Assembly (NCBI GenBank): GCA_026627305.1
Contig: JAPNVD010000008.1
Location: forward strand, 1 to 64,000
DNA from: Sulfolobaceae archaeon
Lineage (GTDB): Archaea; Thermoproteota; Thermoprotei_A; Sulfolobales; Sulfolobaceae
Direction: 5' to 3'
Length of the DNA stretch: 64,000 bases
Shown here: positions 11,491-19,891 of the stretch, piece by piece
Layout: each line of letters begins with the position of its first letter
How positions within the stretch are numbered: the first letter of the stretch is position 1
Made by a program: the position numbers and the translations under genes
The notes under the pieces: generated by a model
Told to the model about the DNA's origin: nothing
What the model saw: the letters and a program-made list of their open reading frames with translations, nothing else
Database searches by the model: none

Positions 11491-12219
11491 TTAATACTGT
11501 TGAACTAGAGATACTTGTTTACTAAGATCTAGTTTAAGGAACTCTAACCCTAGCTTCTTTAATAAATCCAAAGCATGAGAAGTTATATCAGGGGCAACCA
11601 ATATTCCTCTAACTTTACTTCCATAGATTTCAACAAAATACATATAGTACCTATAAAGCTGTGAAACTGCCTGAAGTCCAGCCTTTGCCCTTTTAAATTC
11701 TATTACTACATAATTTCCTCTACTATCAACTCCTAGTAGATCTATTTTACCATATGGTGTAGCATACTCTCTACCAATCACTTTAAAACCGTCTTCAATA
11801 ATCCAAGGATTCTTAATGACTTTATCAACAATATCGAGTTCCCTACCTACTATTTGGAACTCACCATCATTTATGTATGAAGATGTGATGTAATAGATTT
11901 TCTTTAGAAATATTTCCAAAACCTCTTTCGGTCTTCTCCTCGTAGCCCTTATTATTAAGTTGCCGTCTATTAGAAAAACTGAGACTTCTGTACCAGGAGG
12001 TTGCCAATTCAATGGCTCCCTCTTAGTGCTCTCATGTACTATTACAGTACCATCCGATTTCAAAATTATTAATCTAGAGGCGTTATCTGCCTTTGATGTT
12101 GCCCTTCCAACATAGTTTATACTACAGTCCGCAAATATAACTATCAGTTCTTTTCTCAGCTTACTTTCCAGAAAATTCTTAGCCTGCTCGTTTGTAGGCT
12201 CTAGTAATACCGAATACAC
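11491..12219 (-). CDS. nucS: Mismatch-specific endonuclease NucS (EndoMS)
   Basis: Archaeal nuclease that cuts mismatched or branched DNA and binds PCNA. The 242-residue protein has an N-terminal beta-rich DNA-binding domain (GRATSKADNASRLIILKSDG) and a C-terminal RecB-like nuclease domain with G-x-I-D-L-L and V-I-E-F-K-R-A-K-A, giving the D...E-x-K metal site; QAVSQLYRYYMYF follows. The C-terminal Q-x-x-L-type end may be the PCNA contact. The start is GTG at 12217-12219, lying in the middle of a 10-bp inverted repeat. A TTATATA box near 12240-12250 is about 26 bases upstream, so the mRNA is probably leaderless. Confidence 0.92.
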   Translation of the reverse strand: MYSVLLEPTNEQAKNFLESKLRKELIVIFADCSINYVGRATSKADNASRLIILKSDGTVIVHESTKREPLNWQPPGTEVSVFLIDGNLIIRATRRRPKEVLEIFLKKIYYITSSYINDGEFQIVGRELDIVDKVIKNPWIIEDGFKVIGREYATPYGKIDLLGVDSRGNYVVIEFKRAKAGLQAVSQLYRYYMYFVEIYGSKVRGILVAPDITSHALDLLKKLGLEFLKLDLSKQVSLVQQY

Positions 12220-12228
12220 GGTATTACT
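12203..12228. promoter_or_regulatory. 10-bp inverted repeat over the nucS start codon
   Basis: AGTAATACCG at 12203-12212 and its exact complement CGGTATTACT at 12219-12228 are separated by six bases. The repeat spans the nucS GTG (12217-12219) and the predicted transcription start. Because the message is probably leaderless, only half the repeat would be in the RNA, so a dimeric protein binding the DNA is a better guess than an RNA hairpin. No regulator is identified. Confidence 0.5.
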
Positions 12229-12281
12229 TATTACTTGCTGATATATAAGTTGATGAAACTAGAAATGGAGAGCGGCAAGGC

Positions 12282-12300
12282 ATGGGGGTTAAACCCCCAT
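12282..12300. other. GC-rich hairpin in the 3' trailer of tRNA-Lys
   Basis: ATGGGGGT (12282-12289) and ACCCCCAT (12293-12300) form an 8-bp perfect stem with a three-base loop, 4 bases beyond the mature 3' end of the tRNA and in its direction of transcription. Archaeal termination relies on T-runs, not hairpins, so its purpose is unclear; it may mark the tRNA trailer, or fold as an arm resembling an anticodon stem. Confidence 0.55.
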
Positions 12301-12303
12301 TAC

Positions 12304-12378
<75 letters not shown>

Positions 12379-12457
12379 AACTAGTAAGATTCTAAAAAGG
12401 TTTACATAATAAAACTTTCTATAAGCCTTCCATTTTTAATCTTATATTTCTCAATAT

Positions 12458-12471
12458 GATTTTATAAAATC
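12458..12471. repeat. Perfect 14-bp AT-rich palindrome
   Basis: GATTTTATAAAATC reads the same on both strands. It lies between the 3' end of the CBS-protein gene and the tRNA-Lys promoter, some 80 bases above the tRNA. It is too far away to be the tRNA TATA box. It may be a protein site or a chance AT-rich palindrome. Confidence 0.3.
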
Positions 12472-12515
12472 GAGAAAATCATAAGGGAAGTGACTCAGCA
12501 CTGCTGCTAAATCGT

Positions 12516-12908
12516 TTACCACACGGTTAAATCTAACACTAGCTTACCCAACGCTTTCAGGACATCCCTAATTGAAACAACCCCCAAAAGTGAACCATTA
12601 GAATCCACAACAATTAAATGTCTTATTCCCTTTTGCATCATAAGTGCTGCAGCTTCAGAAACATCTTGATCTCCATTTATAGTAACAAGATTCTTAGACA
12701 TTATTACCGATACAGGCATGTTAAGGTCAGTCTCATCAGCAATAGCTCTTATGATGTCCCTTTCAGTGACTATTCCAGCTATTTTTCCTTCATCAGTAAC
12801 TACTACTGACCCCACATTTTCTTTTGACATTATTTTTGAGGCTTCTTTTATACTGTCATCTATCTCAACAGATATGGGTGGCCTTGAGATCAATTCTGAG
12901 ACTTTCAT
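12516..12908 (-). CDS. Two-CBS-domain protein
   Basis: A 130-residue protein consisting of a tandem CBS (Bateman) module: first repeat about residues 5-60 (SVVVTDEGKIAGIVTERDIIRAI), second about 68-125 (HLIVVDSNGSLLGVVSIRDVLKAL). CBS pairs bind adenine nucleotides and usually regulate a partner enzyme or channel, but this one stands alone, and the adjoining genes do not identify a partner. The ATG at 12906-12908 opens the first beta strand. It reads away from the divergent MFS transporter gene. Confidence 0.88.
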   Translation of the reverse strand: MKVSELISRPPISVEIDDSIKEASKIMSKENVGSVVVTDEGKIAGIVTERDIIRAIADETDLNMPVSVIMSKNLVTINGDQDVSEAAALMMQKGIRHLIVVDSNGSLLGVVSIRDVLKALGKLVLDLTVW

Positions 12909-13028
12909 CCAAATATAAGATTGTCTGACCAGTTTATAAAGTATTTATGCACTGTATAAGTCTTATCCAAGATTAACAATAGAATATTATAGTAAGGTTT
13001 ATAAGTATGTTTTTTCAATTTTTATCAC

Positions 13029-14339
13029 ATGGAAAGAATTATTGAGAGAATAGATAAGGCTAAATGGTCTGGAACTCATTGGCTTTTATTTGGATCTACA
13101 TCAGTAGGGTTCTTCCTATGGGGATTGATAACCTCAATAGCACCCTTAGCTTATGAGAACATACAAAACATATTCTTCCTCGTAGCACCCATAGTCGCGA
13201 CCCTTGTAGGAGATCTCTTACTTTCTTACATTTCCGATAGGATAGCCGGTAGGAAAAAGATGTTTATAATAACCATGAGTTTGTACGGTATTGGCTCCTT
13301 CCTTGTAGCTCTCTCAGCACTTCTCTCAGGGGGACATTTCACTTTACCCTTCCTTATTTTGCTTTCTGCAGGAATTGTATTAGGAATATTTGGAGTTGAG
13401 GGAGAAGTTCCAGTAATGCTATCATATTTAGCTGAAAATTCCCCTGCGAAGCATAGGGATAAGATCTTGATATTATCACCAAACTTCGATAACATAGGAG
13501 CTTTAGCTGCCGCGATAATATTCTTTTCAGTTTACTACTTAACCAACTCACTAGAGATTGAATTAATCTCAGTCGCTATAACATCTCTTATAAGTCTAGG
13601 TGTAGCTATAGCACTAAGGATAAAACTTCCTGAGAGCATAAGGTGGCTAGTTACTAAAGGAAAAATAAATGAAGCAGAGAAAGAATCTAAGAATCTACAG
13701 GAGGATAACAATGCTACAATAAACTACAACGTTAGCAGTGTAAGTTTTTGGAAAAGATATCTCTTCTTGGTAATTATCGGAGTTTCACAATATTTAACTT
13801 ATGGATTGATGGCATTTTACGTGGCTGATTTCTTCTTCAAGGGGGTTGCATATTATTTAATAATGATAATGGCAAACCTAGGAGCTTCAGCTGGAGGGTT
13901 TATAGCTGCTTATATAGTTGATAAAATGCTATCCAAAGGTTTCAGTTTACTATCTTACGTTGGAGGTTTCATAACCATGCTAATAATCTACTTGCTAGCA
14001 CCATATTTAGGAACCTACTTAATGATCTTTTATACATTATTGTTCCTTAATATGATATTCAGCGAGTTTGGCTGGGCTGTAAGGACAATATATGAACCAA
14101 CCCTAATGCCAAACTCGTTAAGAGCCTTCCTGATAGGCTCGATAAGGGCGTTTCCAATAACTCTAAACGCTATCTCGGTCTACATAACGTCTACTTGGAG
14201 CTTTAACGCGTTCCTAGCTTACAATTTGGCATTATGGGGGATTGGTGCTGCTGCAGCCATCTGGTGGTACATAGAAGGAATCAATATTAATAGGGCGCCG
14301 CTAGAGATTACTGGAGGAGTAAAAGTTAGAAGTGGTTAG
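13029..14339 (+). CDS. MFS transporter (sugar porter-like)
   Basis: A 436-residue, 12-helix major facilitator. Motif A is seen as SDRIAGRKKMF after helix 2, and a PESIRWLV segment ends the first half, as in sugar/organic solute porters. A GTTTATAAG box at about 12995-13003 lies 26-30 bases above the ATG. The gene overlaps the start of a TenA-like gene by 8 bases, so the two are co-translated. That coupling suggests that the carrier brings in a thiamine-related compound or pyrimidine precursor, but this is inference from context only. Confidence 0.85.
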   Translation: MERIIERIDKAKWSGTHWLLFGSTSVGFFLWGLITSIAPLAYENIQNIFFLVAPIVATLVGDLLLSYISDRIAGRKKMFIITMSLYGIGSFLVALSALLSGGHFTLPFLILLSAGIVLGIFGVEGEVPVMLSYLAENSPAKHRDKILILSPNFDNIGALAAAIIFFSVYYLTNSLEIELISVAITSLISLGVAIALRIKLPESIRWLVTKGKINEAEKESKNLQEDNNATINYNVSSVSFWKRYLFLVIIGVSQYLTYGLMAFYVADFFFKGVAYYLIMIMANLGASAGGFIAAYIVDKMLSKGFSLLSYVGGFITMLIIYLLAPYLGTYLMIFYTLLFLNMIFSEFGWAVRTIYEPTLMPNSLRAFLIGSIRAFPITLNAISVYITSTWSFNAFLAYNLALWGIGAAAAIWWYIEGININRAPLEITGGVKVRSG

Positions 14340-14928
14340 AATGTTAAATGAAATCAGAAATCAGTTAAGACAGCTTAACGAAAAGATATTATCACACCCG
14401 TTTATTAAACAATTAGAGGAAAAGAGAATTAGCCTAGAAAAGGCTTTAGAGTTGTTTAGACAGGAATGGTATATAGTAAACCATGATGTAAGGTCTATAG
14501 CAATTATGTTTTCTAGAGCACAATATGAAGAAGAGTTGGAGTTCTTTTACAAAGCTCTCCAAGGGGATTACAACGCTTTGTGGTTACTAAAGCCAATAAT
14601 AAAAGATCAAGAGATAAAGCCTAACCCAGTATCTACAGCATACACCCATTATCTAGCATGGCTGGCACTTTATGCAAACTCTGGGGAGCAGGCAATAGCA
14701 TTAACCGTTAATCTACCAGTATGGGCTGAGAATACAAGGAGAGTAGCAGATGCATTGGAGAAGAATTACAATTTTACACAAACCCAGTTCCTAAGAGCCT
14801 TTAGCATAGATCCTAAATTTGAGGAGTTAGCTGAGAGAATAGCCTCAAGATATCGAGGTCGCTACTACGAGATAGCTTATACAATTCAGAGCTATGAGCT
14901 AATGTTTTGGGATTCCCTTATAAGTTAG
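14332..14928 (+). CDS. TenA/PqqC-like protein lacking the catalytic cysteine
   Basis: A 198-residue helical protein of the TenA/heme-oxygenase-like fold: LSHPFIKQLEEKRISLEKALELFRQEW at the N-terminus and YELMFWDSLIS at the C-terminus, matching the MFWDSAY ending of the second TenA at 27.8 kb. Unlike that protein it contains no Cys at all: the C-Y-W-I-Y segment is replaced by N-L-P-V-W. It may be a TenA_E-type or non-thiaminase member. GTG 14332 is used; the ATG at 14341 is the alternative, and GGAGG at 14313-14317 fits the GTG better. It is translationally coupled to the MFS gene and overlaps the convergent next gene by 11 bases. Confidence 0.78.
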   Translation: MVRMLNEIRNQLRQLNEKILSHPFIKQLEEKRISLEKALELFRQEWYIVNHDVRSIAIMFSRAQYEEELEFFYKALQGDYNALWLLKPIIKDQEIKPNPVSTAYTHYLAWLALYANSGEQAIALTVNLPVWAENTRRVADALEKNYNFTQTQFLRAFSIDPKFEELAERIASRYRGRYYEIAYTIQSYELMFWDSLIS

Positions 14929-15388
14929 GCAATATTTTTCCTCCCTGATATTTTCCAGAATATGGCTTATCTGTTTTTTCAGTCAGCTTGAAAAATATTA
15001 AGTGAATAAATCTCTCGCCCCTCTTTAACATGTAATTATATGGAGGCGAATGAAGTGCGATTGTAATCTTCCCTCTATAACCTGCGTCTATAACAGTATT
15101 TGAGATGAGAAATCCAAGTCTCGCAAAAGTGCTTCTCAAAGTCATAAGTGCAGCTACATCATCAGGCATATTGAGTTCTTCAACACTTAAAGCTAAATAG
15201 AAACTGTTAGGGTTTAGACTGTAATACTCGTCATGTGACGTTTCTAATTCCTTTACATTTCCATTCTGTAAAACCATTAACTTATCTATCCTCAAATCGT
15301 AACCGTTTTCCCTAATACTTTCTTCAGCACAATTAATAATGATGCCACTTTCACAGAATTCTTTAATCTTTTGATGTGGTAAAATCAT
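14918..15388 (-). CDS. dUTPase / dCTP deaminase family protein
   Basis: A 156-residue nucleotide-pool enzyme of the trimeric dUTPase fold. Seen: NGYDLRID (motif 1 region), LRSTFARLGF (motif 2), NTVIDAGYRGKITIAL (motif 3) and a C-terminal SGKYQGGK segment. The family either hydrolyses dUTP to dUMP or deaminates dCTP; the overall layout with an N-terminal helix and KYQG tail is nearer dCTP deaminase/bifunctional proteins, but I cannot decide between them. CTTAAATAAAA at about 15408-15418 lies 26 bases above the ATG, giving a leaderless mRNA. Confidence 0.85.
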   Translation of the reverse strand: MILPHQKIKEFCESGIIINCAEESIRENGYDLRIDKLMVLQNGNVKELETSHDEYYSLNPNSFYLALSVEELNMPDDVAALMTLRSTFARLGFLISNTVIDAGYRGKITIALHSPPYNYMLKRGERFIHLIFFKLTEKTDKPYSGKYQGGKILPNL

Positions 15389-15431
15389 AAATTTAGAATT
15401 AAAAAAGGGATTTTATTTAAGGGTTAACCCT

Positions 15432-17141
15432 TTATCTTCTATAAATCATAATAGCTACTACTGCGATTATAACTATTATTACAATAGCGATAACTGCAAT
15501 AATGGTGTAATTTGTGGATGGCTTTATCGAAGTAGATGACACTTGAGTAGGTGTTATTGTTGATACTGAAGAAGTAACAGTAGTTGATATAGCCGTTGAT
15601 ATAGTAGTGGTATAAGATACTGAAGAGGTAACGCTAGTTGATGTGGTCGTAGTCGATACTGGAGTGGCAGTAGAAGGATAAATAACATAATATATAGTGG
15701 ATGGATCGTCAACAACTGCAACCTTACCATTAGTTACAAATACGTTTGTGGAGTTCACTTGAACTAACCCACTTGAAGTCTCCTTATAAACTATTGGTTG
15801 CTCGGTTGTATTAGTTAACAATGAGACGTTAAATAATATATATTCACCTGAAGGCGTTACCACAACCCTTTGAGCTGAATACGCTGTACCGTTTATAGCT
15901 ATCCTTGTTATTGTGACGTTCACTGGTTTAACGGTTGTCACGTTTACAGTCTGATTGTTAACGAAGACTATTACGAATTTAGTTGTGCCGTTGAGGCTAA
16001 GTTCTGCCAAGGCTCCTGCTTGTCTTATGTACACTGGATGAGATAGATTTACATAAGCAGTGGATTCAACTTCTCCCCTATTGTTTAGTATAACCACTAC
16101 AGGAACTCTGTTCATCTCAACAACACCTAATGCCTTTGCTGGTTTAACTACTACACCTTTACCTATGACTATTTTAAGTTCTCCAGATACTGAGTTAGAA
16201 TAGAAAGATACTGCTCTGGCACTAAATGAAGAGACTGAACTTCCGTAAACGTCATGTAAGTAGCCTATCAGAGTACCGTTCTCGCCGTAAAATCCTATAG
16301 TCTCGAAACTGAAAGTGGTGTTCCTGGTGAACCTCTCATGTCCGAACATTGATGCTATACTTCCTATTCCTTCGCCTTTCCACACAATTGCAGGTACATA
16401 TGTGCCATTAAAGTAAGCTATTGTCACATTATAGCCCTCTTTTGCACTAGCGTTAGCAAAATAATCATTAAATTGGGATTGAAATGGTTGATATCTTCTG
16501 GGGAAGTTGTTCTGGATAACAAAAGTGAAACTAGTTTGTATAATCCCTGTAACGTTTACTTTAACTAACGAAAGTGTTTCATTTAATGAATATACCTTTC
16601 CAACCTCTATTGGTAAACTAATGTTTACGAAATCAGTTCCATTAAGGAACTCCAACACGATATCTCCAGTCTTGTTAAGATATGAGTATGTAGTAATAGA
16701 TGCTGAAGAGTTGGTCAATCCTGCCCATATTAACTCTTTGAGTCCATAAGATTCTATTATTATCCTAGCTAGTTGTGGTATACTAGTATTTACTGTAATA
16801 TTAAAGTCATTAACGCTTATGTCTATATAACCCTTGTATTGGGTTAACGAACCTAAAGACAATGTCATAGATTCGATAGTTCCCGTGACCACATGTGAAC
16901 CTCCACCACTAACTTCCTCGCTTTCTTTAAAGCTACTTACACTGTAATGAATTCCGCTTGCTGGGATAATTGGTTGCATCCCCATTATAGTAGAATTAGC
17001 TACAACTAACTGGCTGGTTTCCCTTTCATACATTATTTCGTATGAAGTAGCTGGAGGCGCTTGAATAGCGACTAAACCAACTAATGATATTAGGAACACA
17101 CTTAACAGTATAGAACTTTTCAATATTTTACTTAGAGTCAT
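15432..17141 (-). CDS. Secreted, membrane-anchored surface protein with Ser/Thr stalk
   Basis: A 569-residue protein with an N-terminal signal peptide (ILKSSILLSVFLISLVGLVA), a beta-rich ectodomain carrying numerous N-x-S/T sequons, a Ser/Thr-rich stretch near residues 495-540, then a C-terminal hydrophobic helix (IIAVIAIVIIVIIAVVAIMI) and YRR. This topology is common for Sulfolobales cell-surface proteins embedded in or below the S-layer. I do not recognise the ectodomain; it is not an obvious solute-binding protein or protease. The TATA-like TATTTAAG at about 17175-17182 leaves a short leader. Possible roles include adhesion, S-layer support or glycan binding. Confidence 0.75.
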   Translation of the reverse strand: MTLSKILKSSILLSVFLISLVGLVAIQAPPATSYEIMYERETSQLVVANSTIMGMQPIIPASGIHYSVSSFKESEEVSGGGSHVVTGTIESMTLSLGSLTQYKGYIDISVNDFNITVNTSIPQLARIIIESYGLKELIWAGLTNSSASITTYSYLNKTGDIVLEFLNGTDFVNISLPIEVGKVYSLNETLSLVKVNVTGIIQTSFTFVIQNNFPRRYQPFQSQFNDYFANASAKEGYNVTIAYFNGTYVPAIVWKGEGIGSIASMFGHERFTRNTTFSFETIGFYGENGTLIGYLHDVYGSSVSSFSARAVSFYSNSVSGELKIVIGKGVVVKPAKALGVVEMNRVPVVVILNNRGEVESTAYVNLSHPVYIRQAGALAELSLNGTTKFVIVFVNNQTVNVTTVKPVNVTITRIAINGTAYSAQRVVVTPSGEYILFNVSLLTNTTEQPIVYKETSSGLVQVNSTNVFVTNGKVAVVDDPSTIYYVIYPSTATPVSTTTTSTSVTSSVSYTTTISTAISTTVTSSVSTITPTQVSSTSIKPSTNYTIIAVIAIVIIVIIAVVAIMIYRR

Positions 17142-17221
17142 CTTTTCATCCTAACTGTAAAATCCTGTTTCATCTATTTAAGTTTTAGAACGAAAGGAAC
17201 GATGATTTTTGCGAAATACAG

Positions 17222-18904
17222 TTAAATATATAAATAAAGTAGAGTTATTGTTACAATTATTAATATTAATACTAATCCTGACATCAAATAATCCCTTGTA
17301 GTGTAATTGCCTGAGTTAAACACTAGTAAGTTGGCTTGATGACTATACGGGGTTAATACTGTAGTAGAAGAGGCCATAGCTATTACAGTGATAGCTTTTA
17401 ACGGATCCGGGAATACAAATGCAAGGGGTCCCATTATTGTCGCAGCAGCTACATTATTTATGAAATTGGCTATAAGCAACGTAAACAAGAACAGATATAC
17501 GTATGAGCTACCTATATACAAATGCAAGAATTGGGTTAAGTGGAGATTTGTAAATGCTCCTCCTATGGATAAGAAGGCACCAACAAAGACCACTATACGC
17601 CATTCTACATATCTATACACTTCATCGATATTTACACCGCCTGCTACTGTAGATACAAGAGCACCCAATAGGAAGCTTAACGCTATATTAATACCAATTA
17701 AGGAAAGTAGCGTCCCCAAAACGATTCCTGCTATCGCCGATATTCCTTTCCTTAAATTGTAGATTTTCACTGTTCTCTTATAAAGGGGAACTAATAGGAG
17801 GTCTGACATCATTGAGCTGATATCATCATCTTTACCAGCAACTAACAACACCATCCCAGGTTCAAGAGGCACTTTTGAAACCCTCGTCGCAATCCATCCC
17901 CTTTTTATACCTGCTAATCCTATCACTGCAACGTTATATCTTTCGTTTAATCTTAGATCCGATATTGATTTGCCGATGACCCTAGAATCTGCTGGGACTA
18001 GGATCTCAAATATTTGAGAGTTTTGAGGAACATCAACTGAGGGTGCTAGTTTTAGACCCTTTATTGACGTTAATAATGGTAAAGTCTTTACGTTTGTCCT
18101 TATCAATAATACATCTCCCTTATTTATGTACCTCCTAAAAATCCTAGGTCTTTCACTTATTATATCAATAACCTTTACTTGGTTATCCTTTTCGAATTTA
18201 TCCACAGATTTCCCTATGAGCTCACAGCCCTCTTCCACTTCAGCTTCAATAATGTAGTCCGAAACCTTGAAATCCTCAACCGAAGCAATCTTTTTAACTC
18301 TATTAGGAAGTATCTTGGTTATCAGAAGTGAAATTGCAATAACACTAACTATTACCTCTATAATTCCTAAATTAAAGAATTGAAACAGACCCAACTGTTT
18401 ACCATATCTACTTAACCACAGCTGGGATAGTATTACGTTAGGCGTGGTCCCAATGAGGGTGTATCTACCTCCAACTATCGCGGAGTAAGCTAAAGGTATC
18501 AAGAATTTTGAAGAGCTCTTGTTCAACTTCTCGCTGATATAAGAAATTAGGGGAATAAACATCGCTGTAATAGCTACATCGCTAACGAAACCTGATAATA
18601 TTGCTATTGAAAGGAAAAGGATTAGTAATAGCACATTACCACTGAGCCTATTGACCAATAATTCTCCAAATTTTTCTAGTAAACCGCTCTCTCCCAGCTC
18701 CTTACTCAGTACCATTACAGAGATGAGGAGTATTACGGCTACAGAGGCGAAGTTTTCAAGAAAGGAAACAGGAGTTATAAAACCTAGAGCTAGAAGTACT
18801 AGAGCAGAGGCGATAGCCAACAAATCGTATCTTACTACTCTTAGTCCCAGAAGTATGAGTGTTACAAGTATATCTATGACTCCAATTATGAAGTAAATGT
18901 TCAC
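17222..18904 (-). CDS. SLC13/DASS-type anion transporter with two TrkA-C (RCK_C) domains
   Basis: A 560-residue membrane transporter of the ArsB/CitM/DASS superfamily. Two groups of hydrophobic helices flank a central soluble segment (about residues 205-375) holding two TrkA-C-like domains, seen in GCELIGKSVDKFEKDNQVKV and SRVIGKSISDLRLNERYNV. The half-site IGTTPNVILSQLW and the C-terminal NNVAAATIMGPLAF resemble the sodium/anion-binding hairpins of the family. The substrate is probably sulfate, dicarboxylate or another anion. It overlaps the preceding PP1 phosphatase gene by 4 bases, so phosphatase and transporter form one operon. Confidence 0.85.
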   Translation of the reverse strand: MNIYFIIGVIDILVTLILLGLRVVRYDLLAIASALVLLALGFITPVSFLENFASVAVILLISVMVLSKELGESGLLEKFGELLVNRLSGNVLLLILFLSIAILSGFVSDVAITAMFIPLISYISEKLNKSSSKFLIPLAYSAIVGGRYTLIGTTPNVILSQLWLSRYGKQLGLFQFFNLGIIEVIVSVIAISLLITKILPNRVKKIASVEDFKVSDYIIEAEVEEGCELIGKSVDKFEKDNQVKVIDIISERPRIFRRYINKGDVLLIRTNVKTLPLLTSIKGLKLAPSVDVPQNSQIFEILVPADSRVIGKSISDLRLNERYNVAVIGLAGIKRGWIATRVSKVPLEPGMVLLVAGKDDDISSMMSDLLLVPLYKRTVKIYNLRKGISAIAGIVLGTLLSLIGINIALSFLLGALVSTVAGGVNIDEVYRYVEWRIVVFVGAFLSIGGAFTNLHLTQFLHLYIGSSYVYLFLFTLLIANFINNVAAATIMGPLAFVFPDPLKAITVIAMASSTTVLTPYSHQANLLVFNSGNYTTRDYLMSGLVLILIIVTITLLYLYI

Positions 18905-19773
18905 AAACTAATTGACTTATAAGCCTCTAGTAAATTTTTTGTCTCTATCTCTCCCCTTTTCTGAAGAGTGGTTGGGTCTAAATATAACATCTTAATACCT
19001 TCTTTAAACATCTCTAGGATACCAGCACTTTGACCATGATATGCACTAGAGAAGACTGTAACCACTTTGCCGTTAAGGAATAACTTGAAACCATCGACAG
19101 CCTCGTGACCCCTTATTATTCCTTTCAGCTTATTGCCTTCAATGAACTTCTCTAGGATATCTCGCCCAACATAGTATATCCCATCACCCCTAACACTAGG
19201 GATATAGCCATCGATCATATCCCTAGGATCATTCCACAACACCTGAAATGCTTCGGGATCATTAGGTCCTTCATCAGGTCTTATCAGATTTTTTATTTCA
19301 TCTAAACTCGTCATGTTTATTGATATTGCACCATGAACGCATAAATAGTTGTTAACTACCGCACCGTAAGGCATCACTGAGAACATGTTTTTTATATCCT
19401 CATACACGGTTTCGTTGAATTTCTTCAATACCTCCTTATAAAACCCGTAGTAGAGATTAGTTAGTGGGCTTTCATGATTACCTCTTATAACTATTACCTT
19501 ATCCTTCGCGCTCAGAAGGGCATTAAGGATTGCCTCTAAATTCTCTACTCCATTTGGCCCTCTATCTACGTAATCTCCCAAAAATACTATACCTTCAACT
19601 TCACCGCTTTCAAACAACTTAAGAGCGTATTTAGTTATATGATCAGCCCCATGCGTATCTCCTACAAACGCAACACTGTCGAAGTCATAGGGGCCTAATA
19701 GGGAGCTCTGATTTGAGAATACATCGGTAGCTATATTTATTAATTTAGAGAACTCGTTTAGACTCACTGTCAT
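18901..19773 (-). CDS. Archaeal PP1-type serine/threonine protein phosphatase
   Basis: Dinuclear-metal phosphoprotein phosphatase of 290 residues. The three PPP signatures are present: GDTHG at 38-42, GDYVDRG near 66-72 and RGNHES near 98-103, followed by the metal-binding His of HGAIS and RGHEAVDG. It matches the PP1-arch enzymes purified from Sulfolobus. It overlaps the SLC13-type transporter gene by 4 bases, which suggests joint expression. The ATTTAATA element at about 19803-19811 lies roughly 34 bases above its ATG and doubles as the likely TATA box of a divergent C/D box RNA. Confidence 0.94.
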   Translation of the reverse strand: MTVSLNEFSKLINIATDVFSNQSSLLGPYDFDSVAFVGDTHGADHITKYALKLFESGEVEGIVFLGDYVDRGPNGVENLEAILNALLSAKDKVIVIRGNHESPLTNLYYGFYKEVLKKFNETVYEDIKNMFSVMPYGAVVNNYLCVHGAISINMTSLDEIKNLIRPDEGPNDPEAFQVLWNDPRDMIDGYIPSVRGDGIYYVGRDILEKFIEGNKLKGIIRGHEAVDGFKLFLNGKVVTVFSSAYHGQSAGILEMFKEGIKMLYLDPTTLQKRGEIETKNLLEAYKSISL

Positions 19774-19802
19774 TTCCTAATCAAACCTATATAGTAGGTA
19801 AT

Positions 19803-19811
19803 TATTAAATC
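19803..19811. promoter_or_regulatory. TATA element shared by a guide RNA and the PP1 gene
   Basis: TATTAAAT on the plus strand is centred about 26 bases before the predicted 5' end of the C/D RNA at 19833; read on the minus strand as ATTTAATA it is about 34 bases above the PP1 ATG. A near-symmetric TATA box could drive both directions. Confidence 0.4.
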
Positions 19812-19832
19812 CTTTTTAAGTAGTAGTATAAA

Positions 19833-19890
19833 TTAGTGATGAAAAAGGTCCTCCTTGCTGAGGAGTGAAGACCCATTCATGCTCTGACCC
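19833..19890 (+). ncRNA. C/D box guide RNA
   Basis: All four boxes are present in order: C GTGATGA 19836-19842, D' CTGA 19858-19861, C' GTGAAGA 19865-19871 and D CTGA 19884-19887. The D guide CCCATTCATGCT (19872-19883) is complementary to AGCATGAATGGG; its core GCATGAATGG is, from memory, a conserved 23S rRNA segment near E. coli position 1960, so 2'-O-methylation there is predicted. The D' guide ends GGTCCTCCTTG; I do not recognise its target. A T-rich run follows box D. Spacing and box quality are typical of archaeal sRNAs. Confidence 0.88.
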
Positions 19891-19891
19891 T

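Noticed and set aside
12249-12275. TTGATGA on the plus strand next to tRNA-Lys
   Set aside because: No CTGA follows within guide distance.
14332-14928. Possibility that the Cys-less TenA is a broken copy of the other TenA gene
   Set aside because: The frame is intact, length is normal, and the sequence is too different from the second TenA to be a recent duplicate; it looks like a separate functional class.
17388-17762. 124-codon plus-strand frame inside the SLC13-type transporter gene
   Set aside because: Antisense shadow; no ribosome site, promoter or recognisable domain.
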